From IMG/VR virus record IMGVR_UViG_3300017735_000009, positions 1-55,195 of that record: a DNA stretch of 55,195 nucleotides. One strand, 5' to 3'. Of the stretch, positions 31,829-38,942 are shown piece by piece; within the stretch, counting starts at the first letter, position 1, and each line of letters opens with the position of its first letter. The position numbers and the translations under genes are program-made. The notes under the pieces are model-generated. The model searched no databases. It had not been told where the DNA came from and saw only the letters and a list, made by a program, of their open reading frames with translations. This stretch comes from a virus.

Positions 31829-32261
31829 TTGGTTCACCTGTTTGTGTGTCTTGTGCGTCTAATTCTCTACTGTCTTCTTCAACACTGCGAAATACTTTCT
31901 CAGTGGCTTTGTTTGCTCTAAGTTCTATGCTTCCTGGTCTTGCTCTTGCAAGTTTAGTGAAGTCATGATCTTTAAATATTCTAAGGTAACTGTCACGCTC
32001 TGCGTTCAGCTCGTTATTACGATTAGTTAAGTTGCCCATAGCCAGTGCCTGTGCTTTACTTTTTTCTTCGAGGCCTCTGATGGTGTCTTCTTGAATTTGC
32101 TGTGCTGATTGCAATGCAACGTTTTGCTGAACTGCTTGATCTAAATTCATCTGTAATTGATCAATGCGTTTGTCTTTTTCGTTTACTATAAATTTGTGTG
32201 CGCCAAATCCTAACAAGGCTACAAATATAATTATGGGAAGTGCTTTTATGAATCCGAGCAT
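31821..32261 (-). CDS. Probable i-spanin (Rz-like)
   Basis: Residues 4-24 are one TM helix (IKALPIIIFVALLGFGAHKF), and the rest is a periplasmic coiled coil with many Gln and Glu, ending in a charged tail. This N-in, coiled-coil-out architecture and the adjacent overlapping lipoprotein are the hallmarks of an Rz/Rz1 spanin pair, the last lysis step in Gram-negative hosts. The segment RIFKDHDFTKLARARPGSIELR and the following helix resemble spanin-like proteins of marine T4-like phages. No endolysin or holin was identified in the window. Confidence 0.7.
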   Translation of the reverse strand: MLGFIKALPIIIFVALLGFGAHKFIVNEKDKRIDQLQMNLDQAVQQNVALQSAQQIQEDTIRGLEEKSKAQALAMGNLTNRNNELNAERDSYLRIFKDHDFTKLARARPGSIELRANKATEKVFRSVEEDSRELDAQDTQTGEPND

Positions 32262-33025
32262 AGTTTAGTTACCAGTATGTTATCAGCGCCTTCTCTAAAG
32301 ATCACAATGTAATTGTCTATAGGTATTGCTCTCATCTCTCCTAACATACTGTTAAACTGTCTGAGTGTGCTATCTAAAGGCTTAATTGCACTTTCTGAAA
32401 TGCCAATGTCTGCCATTGTGTCGTTAGCGGAACCAAACCCAACCACTTCTAAACGTGCTGTGTTGTTCCTTGCGTCTGTCATTGTTATAATATTTTCTGC
32501 AAGTTCTACATTCATTGATGATTGTCTTGCAAATTCTAATATTGCAGATTCAAACTCTTGTGTACGTTCTGCTTCAGCGGCCTCTTCTGCCTCTGCATTT
32601 GCTATCCATTCATCTTTAGTCATATAGTTCTCTGGGTCAGTGATTAACCAAGTGTTAATGTCGTCATTTAAGATGCCGTGAAAGTCATCTGTTAAATGAG
32701 TTTGCCCTGTCCATTTCATGTTGCCTGCAATGTTATTTAAATCAGTGCAGATTTCTTTAATTGTTTCTAATGATTTCTCATTACGATCTATCTCAACAAA
32801 CACCATATAGTATCCATCTGGATTAGGGTTTGGAGATACTTCAACATCTCTGATTTTTGCGATGCCTGTGTTTAAAAATTCGTATACATCTTGTCCAACC
32901 TTTTCATCTACAGTGTTGAAACCCACAACAATAACATCCTTGCTTTCACCTGTCTTAGGTTCAAACGTATCGATGACTACTTTGCCAAGCATTGTGTCTT
33001 TTAATTCACCTACCTTGATACCCAT
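32246..33025 (-). CDS. Hypothetical protein (259 aa)
   Basis: A 259-residue acidic protein with an N-terminal beta-rich region (VVIDTFEPKTGESKDVIVVGFN), a central negatively charged helix (EWIANAEAEEAAEAERTQEFE) and a C-terminal beta region. The pattern suits a structural or adaptor protein. It is in the late unit from 33605, between an upstream 185-aa gene and the spanins. No family recognised. Confidence 0.6.
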   Translation of the reverse strand: MGIKVGELKDTMLGKVVIDTFEPKTGESKDVIVVGFNTVDEKVGQDVYEFLNTGIAKIRDVEVSPNPNPDGYYMVFVEIDRNEKSLETIKEICTDLNNIAGNMKWTGQTHLTDDFHGILNDDINTWLITDPENYMTKDEWIANAEAEEAAEAERTQEFESAILEFARQSSMNVELAENIITMTDARNNTARLEVVGFGSANDTMADIGISESAIKPLDSTLRQFNSMLGEMRAIPIDNYIVIFREGADNILVTKLCSDS

Positions 33026-33582
33026 TATATTGTTGGTCCTGTTCCAATATCGCCCAAGTCAGTTTGTTGCATGTCTTGTTCTTGTTCGATTTGAGTTTCT
33101 GCATTCATTGATTCAAGATCAACATAGTTGTTTTCATCTTGTTCAAGTTGGTCTGTGTTGAACTCGTCAACATACTTACGTGGCAGTTTAATTTCAACTA
33201 CCCAAACAGGTTCTGATTTAGTTCTTGCTCTGGTCTTTGTTGTGCCATTTGGTCTTTGCTCTACAGTTAAGTCTCCAAACTCTTTGACTTTAACTGGACG
33301 TATTAGTGTATCTTCTGTGAACTTTACCATACATTCACGTGCAAACAATCTTTTAGCACCATTAGGATCAGGCATGTCCGCTTTTGGGTACATCAACTTG
33401 ATCGAAATGTAATGTCTTTGTAACAAAGGACCTTCAAGCAATTCACCTTTGATCCAGTTTTTGTATGCATATAGGTTTGTGTCATCAAGGAACTTTTCAA
33501 ATTCCAATAACATATCTAAGAGACTGTTTGTCTCTGAAACTTTTCTTACGTGATCGTTAAGCATTTTAACGGCTATAGTCAT
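33025..33582 (-). CDS. Hypothetical structural-like protein (185 aa)
   Basis: Amphipathic helices at the N-terminus (residues 1-45), a beta-rich centre (YISIKLMYPKADMPDPNGAK) and a low-complexity acidic Gln-rich C-terminus (ETQIEQEQDMQQTDLGD). The first gene of a late unit, with GATAAATA at 33605 giving a 17-nt leader and a GGAG ribosome-binding site. It probably encodes a virion or assembly protein. Family not recognised. Confidence 0.6.
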   Translation of the reverse strand: MTIAVKMLNDHVRKVSETNSLLDMLLEFEKFLDDTNLYAYKNWIKGELLEGPLLQRHYISIKLMYPKADMPDPNGAKRLFARECMVKFTEDTLIRPVKVKEFGDLTVEQRPNGTTKTRARTKSEPVWVVEIKLPRKYVDEFNTDQLEQDENNYVDLESMNAETQIEQEQDMQQTDLGDIGTGPTI

Positions 33583-33604
33583 AACAATAAACTCCTGTTA
33601 CAAC

Positions 33605-33612
33605 TATTTATC
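33605..33612 (-). promoter_or_regulatory. T4-like late promoter box (GATAAATA)
   Basis: TTGATAAATAGTTG on the minus strand. The predicted +1 near 33599 gives a 17-nt leader. It should drive 33582 down through the spanins. Confidence 0.75.
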
Positions 33613-33614
33613 AA

Positions 33615-34223
33615 TTATTGTTCAATAAACTCTGGGTTATGAATATAACATGTATGCTTTTTCTTTTCATACGTGACCACTAATTGCTTTGATGTGTCTG
33701 CTTTGTTAAACACATGGCCTACTTTATATGAATCTTGTGGCTTGACCTGTACAGGATAGTCACCAAGCCAACCATCTATGCCTTGGCTTTCTTCTTCTGC
33801 TGTTGAGAATCTATACTCCATGTCAAAGTATTTTGCCGCGGCCTTGATAGCAGATGTCTCACCACCCATACCAAAGTGTGTTTTGTTAAAGATAACTTCT
33901 TCAACATATGATCTACATAGTTCTTTGTCTAACCAAGGAATACGCATATCATTTACTGCTTTGTCAAACAGTTTGTCTGCCGCCCATTCTATACCTTCCC
34001 AGCCTTGCTGTTCAATATAAAACTGCTCCCAATTTTCGATAGTATCAGGCTGTCCTGTTTCCATGAATGCTAACCATGTCTCTTTCATAGAGCCTACTTT
34101 GGTTGCTTTAAAACACTGTGCATTCTGACCTGCAATGTTTAGCAACTGTGTTGCATAACGAGGCCATTCACGTCTGCTACGTGAGTCATGTTCTTTGTAA
34201 AAACGTGCTGTTAACTTGATCAT
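33615..34223 (-). CDS. MjaI-type restriction endonuclease-like nuclease
   Basis: I start at MIKLTARFYKEHD (34223), because the ATG overlaps the TGA of the upstream membrane gene (ATGA); an in-frame extension to 34274 adds an unlikely N-terminus. The N-terminal RSRREWPRYATQLLNIAGQNA motif resembles the MjaI family signature. QGIDGWLGDYPVQVKP near the C-terminus fits the PD-(D/E)xK active-site pattern, with Asp then Gln-x-Lys. A phage endonuclease may degrade host or competitor DNA. Phage protection would require modified own DNA, such as a deazaguanine. No methylase is seen here. Confidence 0.7.
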   Translation of the reverse strand: MIKLTARFYKEHDSRSRREWPRYATQLLNIAGQNAQCFKATKVGSMKETWLAFMETGQPDTIENWEQFYIEQQGWEGIEWAADKLFDKAVNDMRIPWLDKELCRSYVEEVIFNKTHFGMGGETSAIKAAAKYFDMEYRFSTAEEESQGIDGWLGDYPVQVKPQDSYKVGHVFNKADTSKQLVVTYEKKKHTCYIHNPEFIEQ

Positions 34224-34408
34224 ATACCAAATACCACATGTAATATCAGTGTGAAGATAAACAGTAATCCCCAATTTGCTATCAGGGTGTTAAAAGACCA
34301 ATACTTCCTTTTTGCATTATATCCTATTAGTCCTAATGCTAAACTAAAACCATAGTATATTGACATAAAGAATAGTATTAATACACCTATCCACCATATT
34401 GTTAACAT
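34220..34408 (-). CDS. Small membrane protein with two TM segments (62 aa)
   Basis: Two hydrophobic helices (about 4-25 and 40-60) are connected by a short polar loop (GYNAKRKYWSFN). It precedes the nuclease-like gene and overlaps it by ATGA, so the two are translated together. TAGGAGG precedes the ATG. The upstream region carries a promoter and a terminator-like hairpin, suggesting regulated expression of this pair. Family not recognised. Confidence 0.65.
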   Translation of the reverse strand: MLTIWWIGVLILFFMSIYYGFSLALGLIGYNAKRKYWSFNTLIANWGLLFIFTLILHVVFGI

Positions 34409-34429
34409 ATAAACCTCCTACGCTTATAT

Positions 34430-34486
34430 AAAAAAGTAGTAGCAACCCTTAGCAATCTTTAGCAATTTAACGTTTTGCTACTATTT
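34430..34486 (-). ncRNA. Possible small RNA or attenuator ahead of the nuclease gene pair
   Basis: A sigma70-type promoter (34493-34520) predicts +1 near 34486. The first ~50 nt then fold: AGTAGCAA pairs with TTGCTACT (34475-34482 with 34438-34445), enclosing two further TTGCTA copies, followed by six T at 34430-34435. That is the layout of a terminator-ended ~56-nt RNA, or of an attenuator for the downstream gene pair, whose ATG is at 34408. The RNA itself is not proven. Confidence 0.45.
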
Positions 34487-34492
34487 ACATAT

Positions 34493-34520
34493 ATTATAGC
34501 AGATCTACAGGGTTTGTCAA
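34493..34520 (-). promoter_or_regulatory. Sigma70-type promoter before the hairpin RNA and nuclease pair
   Basis: Minus-strand TTGACA (34515-34520), 16-bp spacer, TATAAT (34493-34498). Confidence 0.85.
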
Positions 34521-34524
34521 CCGG

Positions 34525-34544
34525 AAAACGGGCCTCCATGGCCC
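34525..34544 (-). terminator. Possible intrinsic terminator after the 122-aa exported gene
   Basis: A 5-bp GC stem (GGGCC at 34530-34534 with GGCCC at 34540-34544, loop TCCAT) is followed by GTTTT on the minus strand, 10 nt after the stop at 34554. Confidence 0.5.
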
Positions 34545-34553
34545 TGATAAATG

Positions 34554-34922
34554 CTAACATCCGCCGCCAAATGTAAGTCCATCTGGGGTGCATTCTACTT
34601 CTTCAGTAGGCTGTTCCTCTTCAACCAAACATGCTTCGTAACTGTAACCTGAGGGTGGTGCAACACCTCCCCATGCCCAGCATAGTTCATCACCAGTTAC
34701 TGGCTCAGGAACATAGTCACGTTTATTCCACTCTTTTGCATTGAAAAAACGAACAGCATTTTTCATACTGCCAGTGGCAGTGTATACATTATCTTTGTTG
34801 CTAATGTAAATGCTTTCTTTGTTTTTGAGAGTGTAGGTTGATCCATCTTCGTAGTTTATTACTGTCTGAGCAGATACCGAAGTGGACAAGAGTATCATAC
34901 CCAACATTGTTGCTATTTTCAT
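34554..34922 (-). CDS. Exported protein of unknown function (122 aa)
   Basis: A Sec signal (MKIATMLGMILLSTSVSA) is followed by Gln-Thr, a plausible type I cleavage site after Ala-x-Ala. Mature part about 104 aa, with TVINYEDGSTYTLKNKE strands, a Trp-rich LCWAWGG centre and a C-terminal part with four Cys that could form disulfides (Cys-containing tail ending FGGGC). It should be periplasmic. Its own late-type promoter (34971) and a terminator suggest a separate unit. Family not recognised. Confidence 0.7.
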   Translation of the reverse strand: MKIATMLGMILLSTSVSAQTVINYEDGSTYTLKNKESIYISNKDNVYTATGSMKNAVRFFNAKEWNKRDYVPEPVTGDELCWAWGGVAPPSGYSYEACLVEEEQPTEEVECTPDGLTFGGGC

Positions 34923-34970
34923 AACTTCTCCTTGTTGGACAGTACATGATACAACTGTATACTGAAATAA

Positions 34971-34978
34971 TATTTATA
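34971..34978 (-). promoter_or_regulatory. T4-like late promoter box (TATAAATA)
   Basis: Exact T4 consensus TATAAATA on the minus strand. The predicted +1 near 34965 gives a 43-nt leader to the exported protein's ATG. Confidence 0.75.
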
Positions 34979-35013
34979 GGCTATATTGTATTGCTGTTAG
35001 ATATTTTGGTCGT

Positions 35014-35036
35014 AAAAAAAGCACCACTTGGATGCT
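35014..35036 (-). terminator. Intrinsic terminator after the TorF-like porin gene
   Basis: A six-pair stem (AGCATC with GGTGCT, one T-G wobble) around a 5-nt loop (35020-35036) is followed by six T on the minus strand, 20 nt after the porin stop codon. Confidence 0.8.
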
Positions 35037-35055
35037 TCCTTTACGTTTCTAAAAT

Positions 35056-35664
35056 TTAGAAACCTATTGAGTAGCCAACATAGAAGTTGTCAACGTCTTG
35101 TATCTTATCTAAAAGATCTTCGTCGTTGTTATCGTGGTCGATAAAACCAACTTTTACTTTGCCACCCGCTAAGTCAAATGACTTAGATACTTCCAAAAAG
35201 GAACCTGCATTGTCCCAGTCGCCATAAGCAACATCAACAATTTTTAATGCACTTGAATCTACTTTGTAGAAATCACCTGCATCATCAAGTCCTTTAGAAT
35301 AGTATACGCCAAATAGGTCGAAATCCGCTCTCACGTTTAATTCTTCCCATCCATCGCTGTCAATACCTTGGAAGCCACGGTCAACGTATGCAACGTTTAA
35401 ATCAACGCCACCTAAGTCAAAACCATAACCAACCAACATAGTTGTCATTAAATCTGAATTTTCATTCAGTGACATAACACTTGCTCCAGCAAAGATACCA
35501 TTGTCAAGACTTAAATTGCCTTGAGCAGAGTATCCAAAACCGTCACTCATACTAATGCCTCTGAAAATATTATCAGATGCGATGCCAACTTTACCACTAA
35601 TATCAGCGGCGAAAGTTGGAGTCGATAGCATAATTGCTATCATTGTTGTAAATATATATTTCAT
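35056..35664 (-). CDS. TorF-family putative porin
   Basis: Outer-membrane beta-barrel-like protein (202 aa). A signal peptide (MKYIFTTMIAIMLSTPTFAA) is followed by SGKVGIASDNIFRGISMSDG, the hallmark start of the TorF/TIGR02001 family. Alternating strands follow, and the last residues are YSIGF, the C-terminal phenylalanine typical of barrels. It has its own sigma70-type promoter (35744-35771), AAAGAAAGGAG before the ATG, and a terminator, so it is a monocistronic unit. In a phage this would alter host outer-membrane permeability, or block another phage's receptor. Both are inference. Confidence 0.82.
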   Translation of the reverse strand: MKYIFTTMIAIMLSTPTFAADISGKVGIASDNIFRGISMSDGFGYSAQGNLSLDNGIFAGASVMSLNENSDLMTTMLVGYGFDLGGVDLNVAYVDRGFQGIDSDGWEELNVRADFDLFGVYYSKGLDDAGDFYKVDSSALKIVDVAYGDWDNAGSFLEVSKSFDLAGGKVKVGFIDHDNNDEDLLDKIQDVDNFYVGYSIGF

Positions 35665-35743
35665 ATATTACTCCTTTCTTTTTATTATAAACTACGGAAA
35701 TTACAGACAGGTAAACCCATCTATAATTCCTATAGTTAACTAA

Positions 35744-35771
35744 AGTATACTATAATTTGATTATTTGTCAA
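35744..35771 (-). promoter_or_regulatory. Sigma70-type promoter of the porin gene
   Basis: Minus-strand TTGACA (35766-35771), 16-bp spacer, TATACT (35744-35749). Leader of about 73 nt. Confidence 0.75.
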
Positions 35772-35807
35772 CCAAAATACAGCCTACTTTATATAGTACA
35801 AAAGTAT

Positions 35808-36044
35808 CTATTTGCTTTTGCTATCATCTCCTAAAAGGTGAATGATAATAATCGCCACTAACAAACCGACTAAGCCGCCTTGTCCAAGTGTTGATACTAA
35901 TGCTGTGATGTTACCAACAACGTCTCCGATCATAGCATTAGAACCAAATAATAGTCCTGCTAAGATGCCTAAACCTAAAAGGTTTACAAACACTGCTGAT
36001 AAGCCTTTGACAAAGTCATTGGCTTTTTTCATTACTATATCCAT
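35808..36044 (-). CDS. Small hydrophobic membrane protein (78 aa)
   Basis: Two hydrophobic segments (about 15-38 and 45-68), Gly-rich and with a charged C-terminus (DDSKSK). TATAGGAG precedes the ATG. It lies at the end of the divergent region upstream of PhoH, with a weak sigma70-type promoter. A holin-like role is possible from size and composition but not established. Confidence 0.6.
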   Translation of the reverse strand: MDIVMKKANDFVKGLSAVFVNLLGLGILAGLLFGSNAMIGDVVGNITALVSTLGQGGLVGLLVAIIIIHLLGDDSKSK

Positions 36045-36148
36045 ATGTTACTCCTATATAGATATGACACAAGATAATTCTTATGTCGCATATATTTAAG
36101 TTGACTTCGGTACCCGTTAACACAGGTTAGAAGTTAACTAAACACTTT

Positions 36149-36176
36149 ATTATAACATAATCTACATAAATAGCAA
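36149..36176 (-). promoter_or_regulatory. Possible weak sigma70-type promoter of the 78-aa membrane gene
   Basis: Minus-strand TATAAT (36149-36154) with TTGCTA (36171-36176) at 16 bp. The -35 differs from consensus at two positions. Confidence 0.5.
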
Positions 36177-36220
36177 CCATTTATAATATTAACTGCCATT
36201 AAAATGGGCCCATTCACAGT

Positions 36221-36228
36221 GCTAAATA
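36221..36228 (+). promoter_or_regulatory. Possible late promoter box for PhoH (GCTAAATA)
   Basis: GCTAAATA on the plus strand. The predicted +1 at 36234 would give a ~110-nt leader to PhoH containing the terminator-like hairpin. The box departs from nTAAATA by position, so this is tentative. Confidence 0.35.
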
Positions 36229-36235
36229 ATATTAC

Positions 36236-36415
36236 ATGATGATTAACAACCATTCAAAAAGTTGTAGTAAACAACACATACAAGTTATGGACCGTGACGG
36301 CAATGCCCTACACGGTTTTTTTATGGCTTTACAAAGGAGTATAACATGTCCAGAAAAGCAAGAAAGCAAAAGTGTAATAAGTATCGTAAACAACAAAACG
36401 GAGATAACTATTTGA
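36236..36415 (+). CDS. Possible leader ORF overlapping phoH (59 aa)
   Basis: An open frame starting MMINNHSKSCSKQHIQVMD runs through the terminator-like hairpin and ends 70 nt inside phoH, in another frame. No ribosome-binding site is visible, but the ATG lies 2 nt after the predicted late +1. It could be a leader peptide whose translation opens the hairpin, or a chance frame. Low confidence. Confidence 0.25.
   Translation: MMINNHSKSCSKQHIQVMDRDGNALHGFFMALQRSITCPEKQESKSVISIVNNKTEITI
36291..36322 (+). terminator. Terminator-like hairpin in the PhoH leader
   Basis: ACCGTG (36291-36296) pairs with CACGGT (36311-36316), with an inner GGC/GCC, followed by six T on the plus strand and, 24 nt later, the phoH ATG with AAAGGAG. 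It could attenuate PhoH or end a small upstream RNA. Confidence 0.65.
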
Positions 36416-37098
36416 GAGTAATACAGGGTGGCGCCATAGAACGCCAAAGAAATACTAAAGTAAGTATAACACCAAGGAACTTTAATCAAGACGAGTTACT
36501 TGGCTTATTAGAAGATCGAAATATCAATATAGTGTTTGCAGTAGGTCCAGCAGGAACGGGTAAAACACTAATCTCAACACTCGCAGGAATCAAAGCATTA
36601 AAGGAAAATGACATAGATAAATTTGTTGTCACACGTCCTGCTGTGAGCGTAGATGAGCAACACGGTTTCTTACCAGGCACGTTACAGGAAAAGATGGCGC
36701 CATGGACGAGACCTATCTTTGATGTGTTCGAGGAGTATTATTCCCCTGAGCAAATAGAATATATGTTGAACGATAATAAAGTAGAGATAGCACCTCTGGC
36801 TTATATGCGTGGACGTACATTTAAAAACAGTTTCATTATTGCAGACGAAATGCAGAATGCAACAGACAGTCAAATGAAAATGCTGTTAACAAGAATAGGT
36901 GACAATAGTAAAATTGTTGTTACTGGCGACTTGGCACAGCATGACAGAGGTTTCGAGAGCAACGGATTAAAGTTGTTCATTGAAAAATTAATGAGATCAA
37001 AGAGTGATCGTATTAAACTGGTACAGTTTAATCAAGGAGATATAGCAAGGCATCCAGTGGTCGATGAAGTGCTGAATATCTACAACGACGAAATATAA
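36346..37098 (+). CDS. phoH: PhoH-like ATPase/RNA helicase-like protein
   Basis: A 250-aa single-domain PhoH with Walker A GPAGTGKT (67-74), ARPAVSVDEQHGFLPG-like conserved segment (about 97-112) and Walker B FIIADEMQN (163-171). An N-terminal basic stretch (MSRKARKQKCNKYRKQ) could bind RNA. PhoH-like genes are common in marine phages and their function is not settled. AAAGGAG precedes the ATG. The last 19 nt overlap the end of the convergent radical SAM gene. Confidence 0.9.
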   Translation: MSRKARKQKCNKYRKQQNGDNYLRVIQGGAIERQRNTKVSITPRNFNQDELLGLLEDRNINIVFAVGPAGTGKTLISTLAGIKALKENDIDKFVVTRPAVSVDEQHGFLPGTLQEKMAPWTRPIFDVFEEYYSPEQIEYMLNDNKVEIAPLAYMRGRTFKNSFIIADEMQNATDSQMKMLLTRIGDNSKIVVTGDLAQHDRGFESNGLKLFIEKLMRSKSDRIKLVQFNQGDIARHPVVDEVLNIYNDEI

Positions 37099-38606
37099 TC
37101 TTGTTTTAGTTTTATGTATCGAGTAACATGATCGTTGCTCGATGCATAGAATTTATCACTGTAGTAGAATTTTTTACCTTGCTTCAGTACTTGTTCTTTA
37201 AACTGTTGCTTGCCTTCTACACTCAACAAATCATTCAAACCTAAGGCTCTACGACTCACAGCCTCCCAACTATCTAACATTGTGATACCTTTCTTGAACA
37301 CGTTAGATGACAGCCTTCTTGAATATATTGTTGCCTGTTTGAAATTCATAGTACCGTGTTCCCAATCGAGTATATGTTCATTACTGCCAGGCTTTTTAGG
37401 TTTTATAGTTATACCAAACTTCTCAGGGTTTTTGTTTATCTCTGCATAGTTTAATTCATTATCCTCTACTGCATACACACCCAGTGGTTGTATAATAGCA
37501 GAGTCTAACAGTTTTCTTTCAGTTAGTTCTTCCCACACATCTAATACATGTTCAATGGGTTCTGGTGGTAGGCCAACTATGTAGCCACTGCATATCCACC
37601 AATGAGGGTACTTCTCACGTAATTCTTCCAAGTAGTTCAAACTACTCACACGTTCTATACCCTTGCGTATGCGTTTACTTGCTTCTCTGTGCAACGTTTC
37701 TATGCCAAAGTAATGTCCATGGAAGCCACAGCGGTCAAGCATCTCTGCTTGGTGAGGTCTTGCTTTAAGTAAATCAAATCGTGTGTATCCAATTATCTTT
37801 GGCTGATAGTCTAATTGTGTAACAGCACTCAGCAAGTTTTCTATCTTAACATCGTCCTCGTTGAATGTGTCATCCACACAACTAAAATGCTGTATGCCAT
37901 ATTTGTTTTTTGCTGTTTCAAAATAATGCTGTAAATCTTTTGGGTCAGCATCGTGTGTGTTTTTAGCATTGCGGAATTCAAAGTTACAAAATGTACAATT
38001 AAACTTACAACCTAATCTTGTTTCAAAACTCACTATATCATTTTCTGTTAGACAGTAATCATCATACAGTATTGGCACTATGGGTTTCTCGACTATGTCT
38101 GTACCAGTCCTGTGATACACTGTGCAATCGCCTTTCATAGTAATAGTATTCAACAAAGGTTCATGTGGAGTATCGAGCCATCGTGTAAACAAGTGTAGAC
38201 TTCTGCCTCTGAACACTGCATCAGGCACTATGTCACAGTTTGGGTCGAGAACAGCAATAGGTCCTCCTGTGAAGTATTTACTGTCGGGGAAGTGTTGTTT
38301 AAATTTATTAACAAAGTCGTACAACTTGTTGCCTTTGCTTATTAAGAATTTATTAAACAATGATGTGCTTAACAACAAAGGGTTTGTAACGTTCTGCGAT
38401 TCGCACCATGTCACAATGTTTTCTAACAGTGTGTCGTTATCCCAGTCATAAAAATAGTCAAACAGTGTTGCAGAGTAATCTCTTTTTACTATTTCATGAT
38501 GGATTGCCATTGGTGCTAATGGCCTAATTACTTGAGCTCTCTCACCACTCATATTAGAGGAGTTGGTGCAGTCGATTATAATCGCACCGTCAAGATATGG
38601 ATTCAT
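37080..38606 (-). CDS. Radical SAM enzyme with B12-binding-like N-terminus (508 aa)
   Basis: Radical SAM enzymes use a [4Fe-4S] cluster to make a 5'-deoxyadenosyl radical. The motif CKFNCTFC (Cys190, Cys194, Cys197) is exact. Residues 1-165 are alpha/beta with no Cys-rich motif, similar in position to the cobalamin-binding domain of B12-dependent members, but I do not see the B12 His motif clearly. After the motif, FSCVDDTFN, YFGIETLHREASKRIRKG and a C-terminal helical domain follow. About the same layout as the 480-aa paralogue next door. Reaction unknown. It shares the late transcript with the 107-aa gene. Confidence 0.85.
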   Translation of the reverse strand: MNPYLDGAIIIDCTNSSNMSGERAQVIRPLAPMAIHHEIVKRDYSATLFDYFYDWDNDTLLENIVTWCESQNVTNPLLLSTSLFNKFLISKGNKLYDFVNKFKQHFPDSKYFTGGPIAVLDPNCDIVPDAVFRGRSLHLFTRWLDTPHEPLLNTITMKGDCTVYHRTGTDIVEKPIVPILYDDYCLTENDIVSFETRLGCKFNCTFCNFEFRNAKNTHDADPKDLQHYFETAKNKYGIQHFSCVDDTFNEDDVKIENLLSAVTQLDYQPKIIGYTRFDLLKARPHQAEMLDRCGFHGHYFGIETLHREASKRIRKGIERVSSLNYLEELREKYPHWWICSGYIVGLPPEPIEHVLDVWEELTERKLLDSAIIQPLGVYAVEDNELNYAEINKNPEKFGITIKPKKPGSNEHILDWEHGTMNFKQATIYSRRLSSNVFKKGITMLDSWEAVSRRALGLNDLLSVEGKQQFKEQVLKQGKKFYYSDKFYASSNDHVTRYIKLKQDYISSL

Positions 38607-38929
38607 TATAATATTTTGCGTATTTGGTAATCAAATGGCTCAACAGTTTTAATCTCAAATGGCTTACCAAATATATCTTTACCCACTATGTGCGTGGCTG
38701 TTTTCTTGCTGATATCTTTTAATTGGAACTCTTTGCGATTACGTTTTACTGTTTTAAGGCCTTCCGCATTAATAGTTGTTTCAGTGTGAAACCAAACAAC
38801 TACTTCATACTCTTCTTTCCACAAGCTCAACCACCATTGCCACAGTCGTTTGTACCATACTAATTTGACTACGAGTACTTCCGTATCCTGTATAACTGTT
38901 TTCTTTGTTGTGTTTGTTGGCTTCTTCAT
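38606..38929 (-). CDS. Hypothetical protein (107 aa)
   Basis: A basic, Lys- and Trp-rich protein (LVWYKRLWQWWLSLWKEEYE) with an amphipathic helix followed by beta strands. The late box GATAAATA ends 5 nt before its ATG, so it is probably leaderless. Its stop overlaps the radical SAM gene start by one base. No family recognised. It may help the radical SAM enzymes or be a membrane-associated helper. Confidence 0.6.
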   Translation of the reverse strand: MKKPTNTTKKTVIQDTEVLVVKLVWYKRLWQWWLSLWKEEYEVVVWFHTETTINAEGLKTVKRNRKEFQLKDISKKTATHIVGKDIFGKPFEIKTVEPFDYQIRKIL

Positions 38930-38934
38930 AATAC

Positions 38935-38942
38935 TATTTATC
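38935..38942 (-). promoter_or_regulatory. T4-like late promoter box (GATAAATA), 5 nt before ATG
   Basis: GATAAATA, GTATT, then the ATG at 38929. The predicted +1 is the A of ATG. It should transcribe the 107-aa gene and the 508-aa radical SAM gene. Confidence 0.75.

Noticed and set aside
34224-34274. Longer N-terminus of the MjaI-like nuclease
   Set aside because: It lies inside the membrane-protein gene and shows no ribosome-binding site, while ATGA at 34223 gives normal coupling.
36232-36489. Minus-strand 85-aa frame in the phoH leader region
   Set aside because: It overlaps the start of phoH and the hairpin on the opposite strand and has no ribosome-binding site or family. Treated as a shadow.
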